Assembly: GCA_001247695.2 (NCBI GenBank)
Contig: LGRX02033450.1
Coordinates: forward strand, 32,611-96,610
Direction of reading: 5' to 3'
DNA from: Cymbomonas tetramitiformis
Taxonomy: Eukaryota > Chlorophyta > Pyramimonadophyceae > Pyramimonadales > Pyramimonadaceae
DNA: 64,000 nt
The position numbers were made by a program, and so were the translations under genes. Below the pieces are notes generated by a model. It did no database searches. It had not been told where the DNA came from and saw only the letters and a list, made by a program, of their open reading frames with translations. Position 1 is the first letter of the stretch, and each line of letters opens with the position of its first letter. Positions 38,401 through 47,234 of this stretch are shown piece by piece.

Positions 38401-38904
38401 CAGTTGTGGCGGCTGCGGTTGCTGTTGCTGCTGCTGCTGCTGCTGCTGTTGCTGCTGTAGCTGCTGCTGCTGTAACTGCTGCTGCTGTAACTGCTGCTGC
38501 ATCGGTTCCAGTGGCTGCTGTTGAAGCCACTGCTGTTGCTGCTGCTGGTACGCGAGCCACTGCTGCTGCTGTTGTAGCTGTTGTTGGAACGGTGTGGGAT
38601 ATGCGCCCACGGGGTGATGGGTTCCCAGTGTGAACGGCACTGGTGATACTCCCCCAGCGAGGGGCGCTGATTGGGGTAATACCCAATTGACGCCGTTCCA
38701 TACAGCCTGTGCGGGGGTGCCATCCGGCATAGTATAAGGGCGGGGCACCGCTGTGTAGGGCATGGTGGTGCCTGGATGTGGAATGGGGTGAGCGGAAGCA
38801 TATGCGGTGGGCGATGGGAAGGTTATGGGAGAGAACAGAGTGTGGTGTAGCTGCTCTGCGCTGACACTCATGCTGGGAAATGCCTCTGATGTCTGCTGTG
38901 ACAT
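35476..38904 (-). CDS. gag: Gypsy Gag with polyglutamine tract and CCHC knuckle
   Basis: I choose the ATG at 38,904 (MSQQTSEAFPSMS); the longer frame to 38,964 begins at TTG. About 1,140 residues. Residues about 90-170 hold long Gln runs broken by Leu, Pro and Trp. Next come Ser/Arg-rich and Pro-rich regions. A capsid-like helical region near residues 690-960 includes EYFSRLETRMASVNFL. A CX2CX4HX4C knuckle, CFACGSAEHIVRNC, lies near 1,041, and an acidic tail ends VESDE. Gag forms the particle and binds RNA. The Gln and Pro-rich N-terminal half is unusually long for a gypsy Gag. The stop is UGA and is probably suppressed for Pol. Confidence 0.88.
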   Translation of the reverse strand: MSQQTSEAFPSMSVSAEQLHHTLFSPITFPSPTAYASAHPIPHPGTTMPYTAVPRPYTMPDGTPAQAVWNGVNWVLPQSAPLAGGVSPVPFTLGTHHPVGAYPTPFQQQLQQQQQWLAYQQQQQQWLQQQPLEPMQQQLQQQQLQQQQLQQQQQQQQQQQQQPQPPQLPQHRPQQSHQLAPATSALHDSGADPSSLQHFISIGAAALPDPLQVPLDSGVQQNVLGGTQLLVRHLPAVATTSETRRRRRSRRASSGPATHGKHLPGPSHAPDHSDPDSGTDISRTSTGTRGSRSTQARAERRRRAAHRSGSDSDASSRSEHIRREVLAAVQALDISAVLSRGLALPGATTSAGASPPGDPQGSAQGLTADHLREADAVASVTPPVPQTAAETAPAEPPTQGRPNPHNMMVARRRQSMETVVHGGGNPDSEPRDSSSSDSPPGPPSDPPQDPPDDPAPEPSYPQYPEVRALFVTHDGGSLWVHQSAGVRGAATVSLPWDERRRAGVQGDAILFRIMHLLGAPLTAYARMGGRLHHAPLPLTNPRVETWVLMVDREVMDMAMGDPAAANVRSTSMGQPVWEWIPATARESEMQNFDQDGLAAWSEVSNSDWYRSMSVVAAQPSTPLPFHTPLPLPAPPSAPTLPPTPTAVPTNPAPAPPPAHAPGPPPPARFPHSAAANPVHSAAAVNPVHSAAAANPVLSPSATPFVPGIVRLPQGTNLRASPDEVRLEHKTKEMVLKLVKSVTRFPRSASDTKSADKEGLLTQLEHYSHMVRKVFQEAIVIEALTTPSCTPSVSEYQASVSSLLWSFKEYTLQDQQRKFLERAAGTFGSEQAWHQRYGDLDVFFSDLAVCSLTQAYLENAHGEAIALKQAVSETAAEYFSRLETRMASVNFLAGRVPNCVEMTNLSMLSTYRRGLKYAPKVMRRLRAIHLDVSKPEEWERKAVADDIPGTHNALLKIREVAEEVESDIDTEAAQRRSQDRPPRAVSFANPPPRTPFYRRTPSSSRPALAMLENGPATTVAAAVTPLPPPPGLSRPDAPKVRRCFACGSAEHIVRNCTDEAKLKEWRANAPARLANSPGFVAAVVWAIEQQEDISSVDGVPEEFSEEVLALATCEDEQSYQTLAALAGIELVEGDGLPPVESDE

Positions 38905-40110
38905 CCTGATTGCTGAGCTGGTTGAGATCAAGGACTGGGTGTGGCAATAGCCACAGGTGAGCAAAGTGGTGAGTGCTCGCCTTTTGTTATTTAATTAGTC
39001 TCGTCCTCTTCGATGTCGCTCGCTGGAGGCGAAGGGGCGGGACTTCCAGGTGGAGATGGGGGAACCCAATCAGCGCCAAGGAGGACCCAAGGGGGGGCGT
39101 CGATCACTTGTATTGCCTGGAGATGCCACACGTGGTCGTAGTGTACTGGTGGGATAGCCAGCGTGACTATATCCAGGCGCTCAGTTCTCCTCCTCGTCGT
39201 CAGAGGAAGAGGGGGAAGGAGGACCGCTCCAAGGACCGCTCTGCCAGAAGGCGCCTGCTGGTGGGTAGGTGGGGTCTGGAGGGAATACCCACTTGATGGG
39301 TCCTTGCTTCCACCACGCTCTTCTGTATTCTTCTGGCGAAGGGGGTACTGCCATACACCGGCGAACTCAAAAATTCGCCAGGGCTCCGCGACACAGATTT
39401 CAAGTGCCTATGTATGCAGGCAGGGGTCAAGGAACTGCAACCAGAAAGCTCAGCAAGGTCCCAGAAAGCTCAGCAAGGTCCCAGAAGGTAGCCGGACTTC
39501 GTACACTCCCAAAATATTCCAGCCAGAGGGTAAACCAGAGGTGTCCAGAAACTGTCCAGAAACTGTCCAGAAGCCACTAAAAGCGCTACTTTGAGGGGTT
39601 TTCCCAGCTGCTGGTGGCCGTGAGGGCGGTATTGGGGGGTTCTAGGGTGTCCTATGGGGTCTGGGGAAGGAGTTTTTGGTGGTGGGGGCTACTGTGGAAG
39701 GTTTGGGGGTAGGCTGAAAACGGGCTAAAACGGCTATTTTAGGCTGTTTTTGGCTGTTTTTCGCCTTTTTAAGGCTCTAGAAAGTGGGCTATGAGGTTTT
39801 CCTGGCTACTATAAACCGGGGAAACCCTTTAGGGTGCTCCCTGACGGTTGTTTGTAGCCTGGGGCAGACTTGGAAGTTAAGATCGGAAAACGAATGCTGA
39901 CTTTTTTGAGCCTGGTTGGGCCCCCAGTGTTAAGGGGCGAAAATATGAAGTTTTGGAGATGTTTTCCAAAGGATACGGCCGTTGTATACGAAAAAAAATG
40001 TACTTACGGAGGCTAAAATTGCGCCCAGATAGCCGGAAGTGCAGCTCTCCCCCTGTATTACAACGGAAGTTACAAAAGGCCCGTGGGCGAGTTGCGCAGA
40101 GGCGAAATCG
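38905..40110 (-). other. Gypsy long 5' leader
   Basis: About 1.2 kb between PBS and the Gag start. It contains a tandem duplication of CCCAGAAAGCTCAGCAAGGT (near 39,458 and 39,480) and short repeats of the AACGGCTATTTTAGGCTG type (39,720-39,770). ORFs in this region look like chance. It would include packaging and dimerisation signals. Confidence 0.6.
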
Positions 40111-40126
40111 CAGCACGCTGATACCA
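40111..40126 (-). promoter_or_regulatory. Gypsy primer-binding site (initiator Met tRNA type)
   Basis: Two bases inside the 5' LTR the minus strand reads TGGTATCAGCGTGCTG. TGGTATCA is the complement of the 3' end of plant-type initiator Met tRNA, the usual primer for many LTR retrotransposons. Confidence 0.85.
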
Positions 40127-40128
40127 AA

Positions 40129-40821
40129 TGTGCCAGGGGCACGACGACAGATGCTCGGAGATATGTTTTTGATTGAACGTGCAAAGGTACACAATTCGGA
40201 TTTTTATAATATACTGGATCAGGGCCAGATTGAGGTACAAACGATAATTCGGTTCCGAGTTCTGAAGGCTAAACACTTCTCAAGTGCTCTACTTATTCAC
40301 TCGTCACTCAGGTTGCAGGGTCAACCACTCGAGAGCCGATGTCACACTTCGGCTCAACGTTCAGTTCCCGATCCGATCTCATTTCTAATTCCGATTCGTC
40401 ATTCTCGATTCAGATGTTATGCCAACAGGCTGACACGATGACTGCCCCACAGTACTGTCATACTACTGTACTGTCATACTGTCATACTGTCATAGCGTCA
40501 TACTGTCATACTGTCATAACCTTAATATCTGATATTCGATTTCATTGTCTTTTCAACCCCGATGCGAATCTGACCATTCTTCTAGGGTCTGACTGAGTTC
40601 CACGATGACACCCCCCACAGTACTGTCATACTACTATAGTGTCATACTGTCATACTGTCATAGTGTCATAGTGTCATACTGTCATACCCCGGACATCTGG
40701 TATTCATTCTCATCGTGATTTCAAGCCCAATCTCACTGTCATCGTGCCAATCCCAGATTACCCCCGATGACACACATACGGACGCATAGGCATATCGGCT
40801 CACGCTGTGCCTCCGGGCACA
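40129..40821 (-). repeat. Gypsy 5' LTR
   Basis: 693 bp; the upstream LTR for the minus-strand element and presumed promoter. Followed on the right by the TSD CCGAG. Confidence 0.96.
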
Positions 40822-40826
40822 CCGAG
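40822..40826. repeat. Gypsy TSD, right
   Basis: CCGAG, matching 26,985-26,989. Confidence 0.9.
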
Positions 40827-41035
40827 CATCCCATAATTTTAGAAGGGCATGTGGGAAACACGGATGCCGCCAGCAGCATTGCTGGCGGCTTCAAAAAAGG
40901 CACAGCATACACGGCAACCTGCAAAAGTAAATCACTGCTCAGGAAAGAAGAATTCTTGGGAATTGAGCCTAAACCGTCAGGCGGAATGTAAAGACGCCCG
41001 ACGGTCTCCAAATATCCCTATATCGCAGGAAACTA
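40827..41035 (-). repeat. tRNA-derived SINE-like unit, second tandem copy
   Basis: Same order as the unit at 26,826: palindrome (40,867-40,890, GCCGCCAGCAGC and its near complement), an AACCTGCAAAA string, T-arm-like sequence (40,955-40,971, one base off consensus), and a GTCGGGCG anticodon-arm-like segment. Bases 40,827-40,866 are the rest of the first unit. Confidence 0.55.
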
Positions 41036-41245
41036 GAATCGGCTGCTGGCGGGATGCGGCTCATGTAGGAACATCGCAGGAAGCCCCCCCCGCCGGGTTC
41101 CACGCATGCACACGAAAACATGGTCAATATGAAATATCGACAAAGAACAGTAGCGCGTAAAAAAACATTAGTCAAACAAAAATACAAGCCGCTGAGACTG
41201 CAGGTAGGCGCAGGATGAGACCTTGAGGAAGAATGAGGCGTTTGC

Positions 41246-41295
41246 CAGAATATCATATCATATCATATCATATCATATCATATCATATCATATCC
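41246..41295. repeat. (ATATC)n microsatellite
   Basis: About ten uninterrupted copies of a 5-bp unit. Confidence 0.95.
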
Positions 41296-41394
41296 ATTTG
41301 TGTCGGCGGGGGCACTGTCGGGGCCGCGCCGCGTGTCTCCCGATACTTGTAGGAGTGGTGAGATGATCTTGAATTGCGAGATGCGTAAATAATA

Positions 41395-41665
41395 TATAAT
41401 TGGAAATTCCGCATATCTTCGGGGTAAAATATGGAATTGTTACCCGTGTCTCGCGTTGTCGGTTACTAACGATCGATCGAGAGAATCCTGGGTAGGACTC
41501 CTGAGATCGGTAGACCTGTTAGAGAAGTGTTGCGAAAAATTCATAATTGGAAATTCCGCATATCTTCGTGGTACAATTTTGAATTGTTAAACGTGTCTCT
41601 CGCTGTCGGTTACGAACGATCGGTCGAGAGAATCCGGGGTAGGACTGCTGAGATGCTATCGTATC
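41395..41665. repeat. Direct duplication of about 115 bp
   Basis: Starting at ATAATTGGAAATTCCGCATA, near 41,397 and again near 41,543. Both copies run through GTCGGTTAC...GAGAATCC...GGGTAGGACT with about 80-90 percent identity by eye. Confidence 0.8.
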
Positions 41666-42169
41666 ATGATTGGCCGGTAAAGCGCGAGCACTCGACACAA
41701 TCATGGTAGGACTGCTGACATGGGCAGGAAATTTTTGGAAAATTTCCAACGGCATAATTTTTGAGGGACAGCTCCTTTGGTGTGTCCTGTCGATGAAACT
41801 TTTTTCCAGGAAACCTGTTTCGCTCCTTTAAGGGTAGGGTAGTGTCAGGTTTCATTTTCGATGTTGTATGTAAAAACTGAATAACTGCTGCGAATCAGAA
41901 TTTATTGTTAGGCATATGGTATGCTTGGATGCGAATTTGCGTATTCTTATTGGATATATCACCCCGGCATGTGCTATATCCCTGTGTAGGCCTGCTCAAG
42001 GAGCGTCCAACGGTATGGTGACATTCGGTCAGCGGAGATCGAGACGAAAATTTTGACCCGTCACACGCATGCCATCACAGTGTTACAACTTGCTTTCTTC
42101 GTGCACGAAAGCTCCCGGCGGCAGTGAGAGGAACTGTGGACTGTTTGCTACTGTTTTTATGTTTACTTT

Positions 42170-42535
42170 ATGCAGGATAATAAGCGGAAGCGCGTTGATG
42201 ATGACCTCCCTGAATTCCCAGCCCCTGAAGACTTAACTGACCCTATCGCTACCCTTCTCGCTTACGCGCGTCTATGTCCCGGCTCAGAGAGCGTCACTCT
42301 CGAAGATGTTCAAGCCATAGTAGATGATATTAATGGGCGAGACCTTCCTGGCGACTGGAAGCGGCGTAACTGTTTTTACAAACAGATAGTTCACTGGAGG
42401 GACGTGGTGCGCAATCAGCACGCCCTTCTATCAACGCACACTTCTTTTCGCTTCCTCCTTACTATCTGTTACTATCTGTGTGCTCCCTCCTTGCTAACAT
42501 CTTTGTTTCTAACTTCGTTGTATCGATGTTTATGA
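42170..42535 (+). CDS. Hypothetical protein in the TIR transposon, 121 aa
   Basis: An ATG-started ORF. The first 85 residues look protein-like: a basic start (MQDNKRKRVDDD, nuclear-signal-like), then an acidic helical region (SVTLEDVQAIVDDIN) and DWKRRNCFYKQIVHWRDVV. The last 35 residues are Leu/Ser-rich and may be intron or untranslated sequence. No transposase motif. Confidence 0.45.
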   Translation: MQDNKRKRVDDDLPEFPAPEDLTDPIATLLAYARLCPGSESVTLEDVQAIVDDINGRDLPGDWKRRNCFYKQIVHWRDVVRNQHALLSTHTSFRFLLTICYYLCAPSLLTSLFLTSLYRCL

Positions 42536-42953
42536 TTTGGTGCAACGCGGAAAAGGGAATCGCGCGCCACATCCATGCTGGGTGCAGAATGCGTTGAGGG
42601 CTGTATGGCCTGCTGGAAACAGCTGAACAGGCAGTGGGGACCCGCCGACAGTGGCCACCCGCCGACATTTGGCACGCCGACAGTGTCATCATCATCTGTG
42701 TCATCACCGATATGATTCGACTACTATGACTTCTTCACTGTCATCAGCGCCATCTCCGATATCGACTTCGGTAGTCAGACAGTTCATAGCATCTGTCATT
42801 TTCACATCTGACACCTTAGGGGCTGTCATCACATTCTTTCGGCGGAAGCTATAACACTTCGTATAATCTTGTGTATAGCTTCACAGTTTCACGGTTGACA
42901 TATGCGAGCGTAGCACCTGACTTGTAGTGCTTCACTGTGTGTTTGTTTTCACA

Positions 42954-43004
42954 GGTTATGGGCCCACCACGCTTCCGCGGTGGAAGCGTGGTGGGCCCAT
43001 AACC
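42954..43004. repeat. 51-bp perfect hairpin
   Basis: 23-bp arms with no mismatch around a 5-base loop (GCGGT, 42,977-42,981). The left arm begins GGTTATGGGCCCACCACG. GC-rich in a moderate background. A phrase CAGTGGGGACCCGC(T/C)G follows it and also occurs at 42,630, so the hairpin sits in a locally duplicated region. Confidence 0.9.
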
Positions 43005-43269
43005 TGGCTGAACAGAGAGCGGCAGTGGGGACCCGCTGCCGACGGTGAAACAACGGATCACTAAACTCGGATATACAAACGATATATACCCGAGATGAGT
43101 GACACAGGCTGACCACCGAAGATGACATACAGGAATGACACTAGACTGTACGAACTAGTCGTAGCGTCAATTCCAGCATGGCCTGCGAACAACCCAGAGT
43201 TGGGTAGACCCATGGGCTTCAAGTCCAAGTGACGCGCACTGCATACGTAACCTTTGGACCCCTTTACGA

Positions 43270-43851
43270 ATGCCTAATAAAAAGAGCAAGGAAAAGCTGG
43301 AGGCCAAGCGATTGAGGGCTGCCCATGCCCGAGATGCTAGGTTGGGAGCTACTGCAGCCTCTCCAGTCGTGCTGCCGGTTGCTGCAACCAACGTGCAGGA
43401 GTTGGACACACATGAGACTCCTGCTTTGATTGACGCTGTCCCTGTCCCATGCAGCCCTGTGCCATTCAATGTCACAGCGTTTGAAGAGGCTGCACCAACT
43501 GCTGCAACATCCGAGCCTGGCTGCACTGTGTCGAGCACAGCGACCATATCTTCTGTCGGAACGAACCGTGCTCTCAGCGGTTTGCGCGCGAAACCTGGGA
43601 TTGCTTTCCCCAGTTTATGCTTTAAGGTAAGCTGCTTACCTTTCATGCATATCTGTGTGCTACGTTATCGAATTTCATATGTCGTGAAGTTCTCTAACTG
43701 CCGGATTGTTCGTTCTCTTGTGCAGTTTCGTAAGCTTCGTAAGGGAAACGAAATGAAAAACAACATATTTCTGAAAAAGCTGCGAAGCGTCGTTAATATA
43801 AACGAATCTTTTGCGACACGACAAATAAAAGAACCAGTGCGACACAAATGA
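43270..43851 (+). CDS. Hypothetical basic protein in the TIR transposon, probably with one intron
   Basis: ATG at 43,270 (MPNKKSKEKLEAKRLRAAHA). Exon 1 seems to end at 43,626 at GTAAGC, and exon 2 to start at 43,726 after CTTGTGCAG. The 99-bp segment between is a multiple of three and open, so both spliced and unspliced forms are readable. Its residues (hydrophobic, CFKVSCLPFMHICVL) do not match the polar flanks, which favours an intron. The frame runs into the right transposon end and stops at 43,849-43,851. The protein is basic at both ends with an Ala/Thr/Ser-rich middle. Function unknown. Confidence 0.5.
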   Translation: MPNKKSKEKLEAKRLRAAHARDARLGATAASPVVLPVAATNVQELDTHETPALIDAVPVPCSPVPFNVTAFEEAAPTAATSEPGCTVSSTATISSVGTNRALSGLRAKPGIAFPSLCFKVSCLPFMHICVLRYRISYVVKFSNCRIVRSLVQFRKLRKGNEMKNNIFLKKLRSVVNINESFATRQIKEPVRHK

Positions 43852-43857
43852 GGGGCT

Positions 43858-43869
43858 ACCACGACCAAT
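43858..43869. repeat. 12-bp target duplication, right
   Basis: ACCACGACCAAT, identical to 26,101-26,112. The PLV integrase frame resumes from here. Confidence 0.75.
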
Positions 43870-44971
43870 ACGAGCTCAAACGACAACTCAAACATCTAAT
43901 ACGACAACTACACAAACCGCCTCCACTACTACACCTTCCAACACACTACCACCGTCGGGTCAAAAAGATGTACTATCAAGAGATGAAATTTTCGATTCGG
44001 ATGAGGGCATTGCCGAAGCTACCAAAAAGCAATGGATAAATGTTGTCAACAATTTTGTCAAGGTGTTTAGTTTACAAGCAACCAAATGGACGGAGTTGTA
44101 TACAAAGTATACTAATGAAGAAAAAGTTGAAATGTTAAATACGGCATATGAAAATGAAACGACAAGAATTAAACAAGTTCAATTAACTCCCAAGTTGTAT
44201 ACTACCAAGAACGAGAATTTAATGAAAATTATTGGAATCGAACGTTACAAATTATTTGATTTACAAGCTAAAATATTACAACGAAGCATACAAGCAAGCA
44301 AGATTAGTAGAAAAATAAGTGATACCACCGATTATGTCGACGACTTTACTAATGTTTTCAAAAAAGAATTAGAATTAAGAAAGTCAAAACCAAGTTCAAT
44401 GGATCATTTAATAGCTATGCTTTATAGCATCGGGATGTATTCAAAACAAGATTTGAGTAAAGAGTCCTTAAGCTTTACTCCACGAATAGATTATGACAAT
44501 GTAAAACTAGTCAAAAGTGATAATCAAATGACCGATGAAAATGCAAACCACTACAATTTTAACAATGGACATATGCGAATTCACGATTTAAAAACGGGTA
44601 ATAGTTTCAAAATTGATTACATTATAAATCCATTAGTTCAAAAGTATATCAATGATTCGATAAAGGATAAAAACAATCCACGAGAACATCTTCTAGAGAC
44701 AAACACAAAACCACCAAACTCATTTACATCATCGGCTTTGGGCAAAAAAATGACCTCAATTCTTGGAATCGGAAATCAAATCTTCCGAAAAATGACCGAA
44801 AACATTTATTCAAAAATATTCAAGGTAGATATCGTAAAATTATCAGAAGTCGCAGCCCACGAGCCAAACACGGCTTATACTCAATATTTGAATAGTTTAG
44901 AATATACCGAAGATGAAAGAGAGGCGGCGCTTAAAAAAATTCAAGCTCAATTAGACAAAAATGGGGCATAA
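43858..44971 (+). pseudogene. PLV tyrosine-recombinase integrase, C-terminal part
   Basis: The open frame from the right 12-bp duplication to TAA at 44,971 starts with a Thr/Ser/Asn-rich linker, then WINVVNNFVKVFSL and the catalytic region. Near the C-terminus LGIGNQIFRKMTENIY supplies an Arg, and AHEPNTAYTQYL matches the 'H...TA...Y' of tyrosine recombinases with Tyr as the likely nucleophile. The track start at 44,063 is a TTG-like internal point; the real start is at 25,800, on the other side of the 17.7-kb insertion. Such integrases put PLVs and virophages into host DNA, and one at the end of the viral genome is normal. Confidence 0.72.
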
Positions 44972-44999
44972 AACCTGATTAGAAAAATTATTAAAAAAT

Positions 45000-46075
45000 A
45001 TAGAAAAATCAGAAAAAATATGAAAAAATATGAAAAAATAATAAATGTCATTGGATAAGCATATCAAAAGTTATGCCCAAAACAATACAATCAACAACAA
45101 TCGTAATTTTCAATTGGGGAACTTATACTTATCTCAGCACCGTTTACAATAGCTCGAAATGTCCGTATTGAAATGTAGATATACACAAAAAAATTGGGAG
45201 TGATTTGGTCAAGAATAACAAAAGTTATGACCCAAACAATAAAACCAACCGCAACCGTAATTTCCAGTTGTGACATTTGCACACATCTTTTCGGGGCTTT
45301 CAATAGCTCAAAATGTCCGTATTGAAATGTAGATAAACACAAAATTTTTTGGGAGTGATTTGGATAAGTATATCAAAAGTTATGACCCAAACAATAAAAC
45401 CAACCGCAACCGTAATTTCCAGTTGTGACATTTGCACTCATCTTTCCGGGGCGTTCAATAGCTCAAAATGTCCGTATTGAAATGTAGATAAACACAAAAT
45501 TTTTTGGGAGTGATTTGGATAAGTATATCAAAAGTTATGACCCGATGAATATAACCTATTATTTTCGGTTATTTTAAAGACAAAAGAAATGATATTCAGT
45601 TTGGATGTTATATTGCTCCAAATATTGCATACGATATGTCAAAATGTTCGTCTATTAAAAAGCTCTTACCCCTTTTTTTTTCAGCCAAAACGGTCAAGTA
45701 TTTCAAAAGTTATGACTCAAACAAGGTCCACCCCGCTTCCGTGAGTGTCAAGAGCAATTTTCAGTTGTGACATTTGCACTCATCTTTCCGGGGCTTTCAA
45801 TAGCTCAAAATGTCCGTATTAAAATGTAGATAAACACAAAATGTTTTGGGAGTGATTTGGATAAGTATATCAAAAGTTATGACCCAAACAAGGTCCACCC
45901 CGCTTCCGTGAGTGTCAAGAGCAATTTCCAGTTGTGACATTTGCACTCATCTTTCCGGGGCTTTCAATAACTCAAAATGCCCGTATTAAAATGTAGATAA
46001 ACACACGAACTTTTTGGGAGTGATTTGGATAAGTATATCAAAAGTTATGACCCAAACAAGGTCCATCCGTATGCT
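45000..46075. repeat. Satellite-like tandem repeat, unit about 155-175 bp
   Basis: About seven units. Each contains GGATAAGTATATCAAAAGTT, then ATGACCC, a variable middle (AACCGCAACCGTAATT or GGTCCACCCCGCTTCC), CATTTGCACTCATCTTTCC, AATAGCTCAAAATGTCCG and TTTTTTGGGAGTGATTTGG. Unit starts are near 45,050, 45,205, 45,360, 45,520, 45,690, 45,856 and 46,026. It starts directly beyond the PLV integrase gene. The small ORF at 45,091-45,342 is produced by the repeat. Confidence 0.9.
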
Positions 46076-46141
46076 TATTTTCAACTTCACTTGTATCTTT
46101 TTGCTTATTGAAAAATCAGTGTTAAAACTTTTTGCATTTAT

Positions 46142-47224
46142 GGCTACTGCCCAGTGGTACTAGTCATAGTACCAGAATCGAATCTGGTACTATCACAAGT
46201 ACCAAAACGCTAGAATTTTTGTTGGTGTCCTCCTCCATGCTGATGGTGCTATCCAGGATATACCGTCACCTTTATGACCCCAACTGAGTTGCCGTATGCC
46301 CCTTTGGTCCATAGGTCACGTGTATCACTCCCAGTATATGCATATTGCCACCAACTTGGAGTTTTGTGTTACAAAATAGTGTCCCACTTGTCTTCGAAAT
46401 CTTGGCGCTTCTTTCGAATTTTTTCTCGAACAGATTTTGGATTCAAATCAACCCAGCGATAACTCAAATTGAAGCTGTATATCATGGCCAATGATGGATA
46501 TGGTCATGGGGCAGTTGGCATACTGCCCGTCGCTCAAATTGCGACATGCTAAACATCCCATCTCCACCAAATGGTCCAACTCAAGATTCCTTAAGTATGA
46601 GGGCTATCGTCGATTTTGGAGCCTAGTCGTGACACTAAAATTATGAAATAAGTATATTATAACGTCGGATTGCCTCACCGGCGTTTATGACATCAAAAGT
46701 AAACCCATATATCGATTTTTAAAACGTTTGCATGCATGCGAAGTTGCCGTACTTGGACTCTACACATGGAACTTAAGTACGAAACCGCTCCCGATATTAC
46801 TACAAAAAATGCCAAGAGGCCAATTTATCACACCCTTGGGTGTTATTCAATCCCAATACTGGCGATAAAGACGTTCAAATGGCACAACCCATGACGACCA
46901 CTTAGGATACATCCCAATAATGAAATGTGACATCATGCATGCCACCTCGTAGCCACATAGCGTGCCCTTTTAAGTCACCGCGCCCTTGGTACTTGTGACA
47001 GTACCAGAAAATTTAATTAATTTTATGGCGTTACACCCCCCAAAAGCACACCACACATACACATACCTAAAGTTCACGAGAGTACATTTCAGCATCAATA
47101 ACAATTCAAAAGGGTCCTAAATGATTTTTCAAAACCTTCATGGGACTCATACACCCCCTATAGTGCCCATAATAACGCATGCATTTTGGTACTTGTGACA
47201 GTACCATACCACCGGGCAGTAGCC
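46142..47224. mobile_element. 1.08-kb non-autonomous TIR transposon
   Basis: The left end, GGCTACTGCCCAGTGGTACT, is the inverse of the right end (AGTACCATACCACCGGGCAGTAGCC). The 6-bp direct repeat ATTTAT flanks it (46,136-46,141; 47,225-47,230). GGTACTTGTGACAGTACC-type inverted motifs recur inside. No ORF over 62 codons, so it depends on another element for movement. Superfamily not assigned. Confidence 0.82.
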
Positions 47225-47234
47225 ATTTATCAAC

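Larger units (their letters stand above)
26990..40821 (-). mobile_element. Complete Ty3/gypsy chromovirus-type LTR retrotransposon with methyltransferase domains
   Basis: 13.8 kb, minus strand. LTRs lie at 26,990-27,679 and 40,129-40,821, with TG...CA ends and only a few differences, so insertion is recent. The TSD CCGAG lies at 26,985-26,989 and 40,822-40,826. PBS and PPT are present. Gag and Pol are both open. Pol order is protease, RT, RNase H, adenine-methyltransferase-like, integrase, chromodomain, C5-methyltransferase; integrase after RNase H is the gypsy order. It could be autonomous. It is inserted in a tRNA-like repeat within a TIR transposon. Confidence 0.96.
41036..42169. other. 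Non-coding part of the TIR transposon
   Basis: Holds the ATATC microsatellite, a direct duplication (listed separately) and unremarkable sequence from 41,860 to 42,169. I see no convincing gene. Confidence 0.5.
26113..43857. mobile_element. TIR DNA transposon (Mutator-like by TSD size) carrying a nested gypsy element
   Basis: Flanked by the 12-bp direct repeat ACCACGACCAAT (26,101-26,112; 43,858-43,869). The ends are imperfect inverted repeats: the left end has AGCACTTCAAATTTGTCGCAC and then a second TTTGTCGCACC; the right end reads, in reverse, AGCCCCTCATTTGTGTCGCAC. Excluding the gypsy element it is about 3.9 kb. It has two plus-strand ORFs (42,170 and 43,270), tRNA-like repeats and hairpins, and no recognisable transposase. 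Removing it restores the PLV integrase frame. The long TSD and GTCGCAC-rich ends suggest a Mutator-like family, shared with the element at 51,415-53,394. The superfamily is uncertain. Confidence 0.72.
13207..45000. mobile_element. Polinton-like virus (PLV) remnant, split by nested insertions
   Basis: AT-rich DNA at 13,207-17,391, 22,807-23,600, 24,150-26,112 and 43,858-45,000 carries virus-type genes: major capsid, minor capsid, lipase, FGAxGY-type small protein, C5-methyltransferase and tyrosine-recombinase integrase. These genes together are typical of PLVs, small dsDNA viruses that integrate into protist genomes. The PLV-derived DNA totals about 8 kb. I find no packaging ATPase, helicase-primase or polymerase, and no terminal inverted repeats, so it is incomplete. 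An Ngaro retroelement, a GCATGC array and a TIR transposon interrupt it. The far right boundary, before the satellite at 45,050, is approximate. Confidence 0.75.

Noticed and set aside
42851..42880. loxP-like string (ACTTCGTATAA)
   Set aside because: Short partial match without the second inverted arm. Chance.
45091..45342. 83-codon minus-strand ORF
   Set aside because: Lies within satellite units and repeats their phrases.
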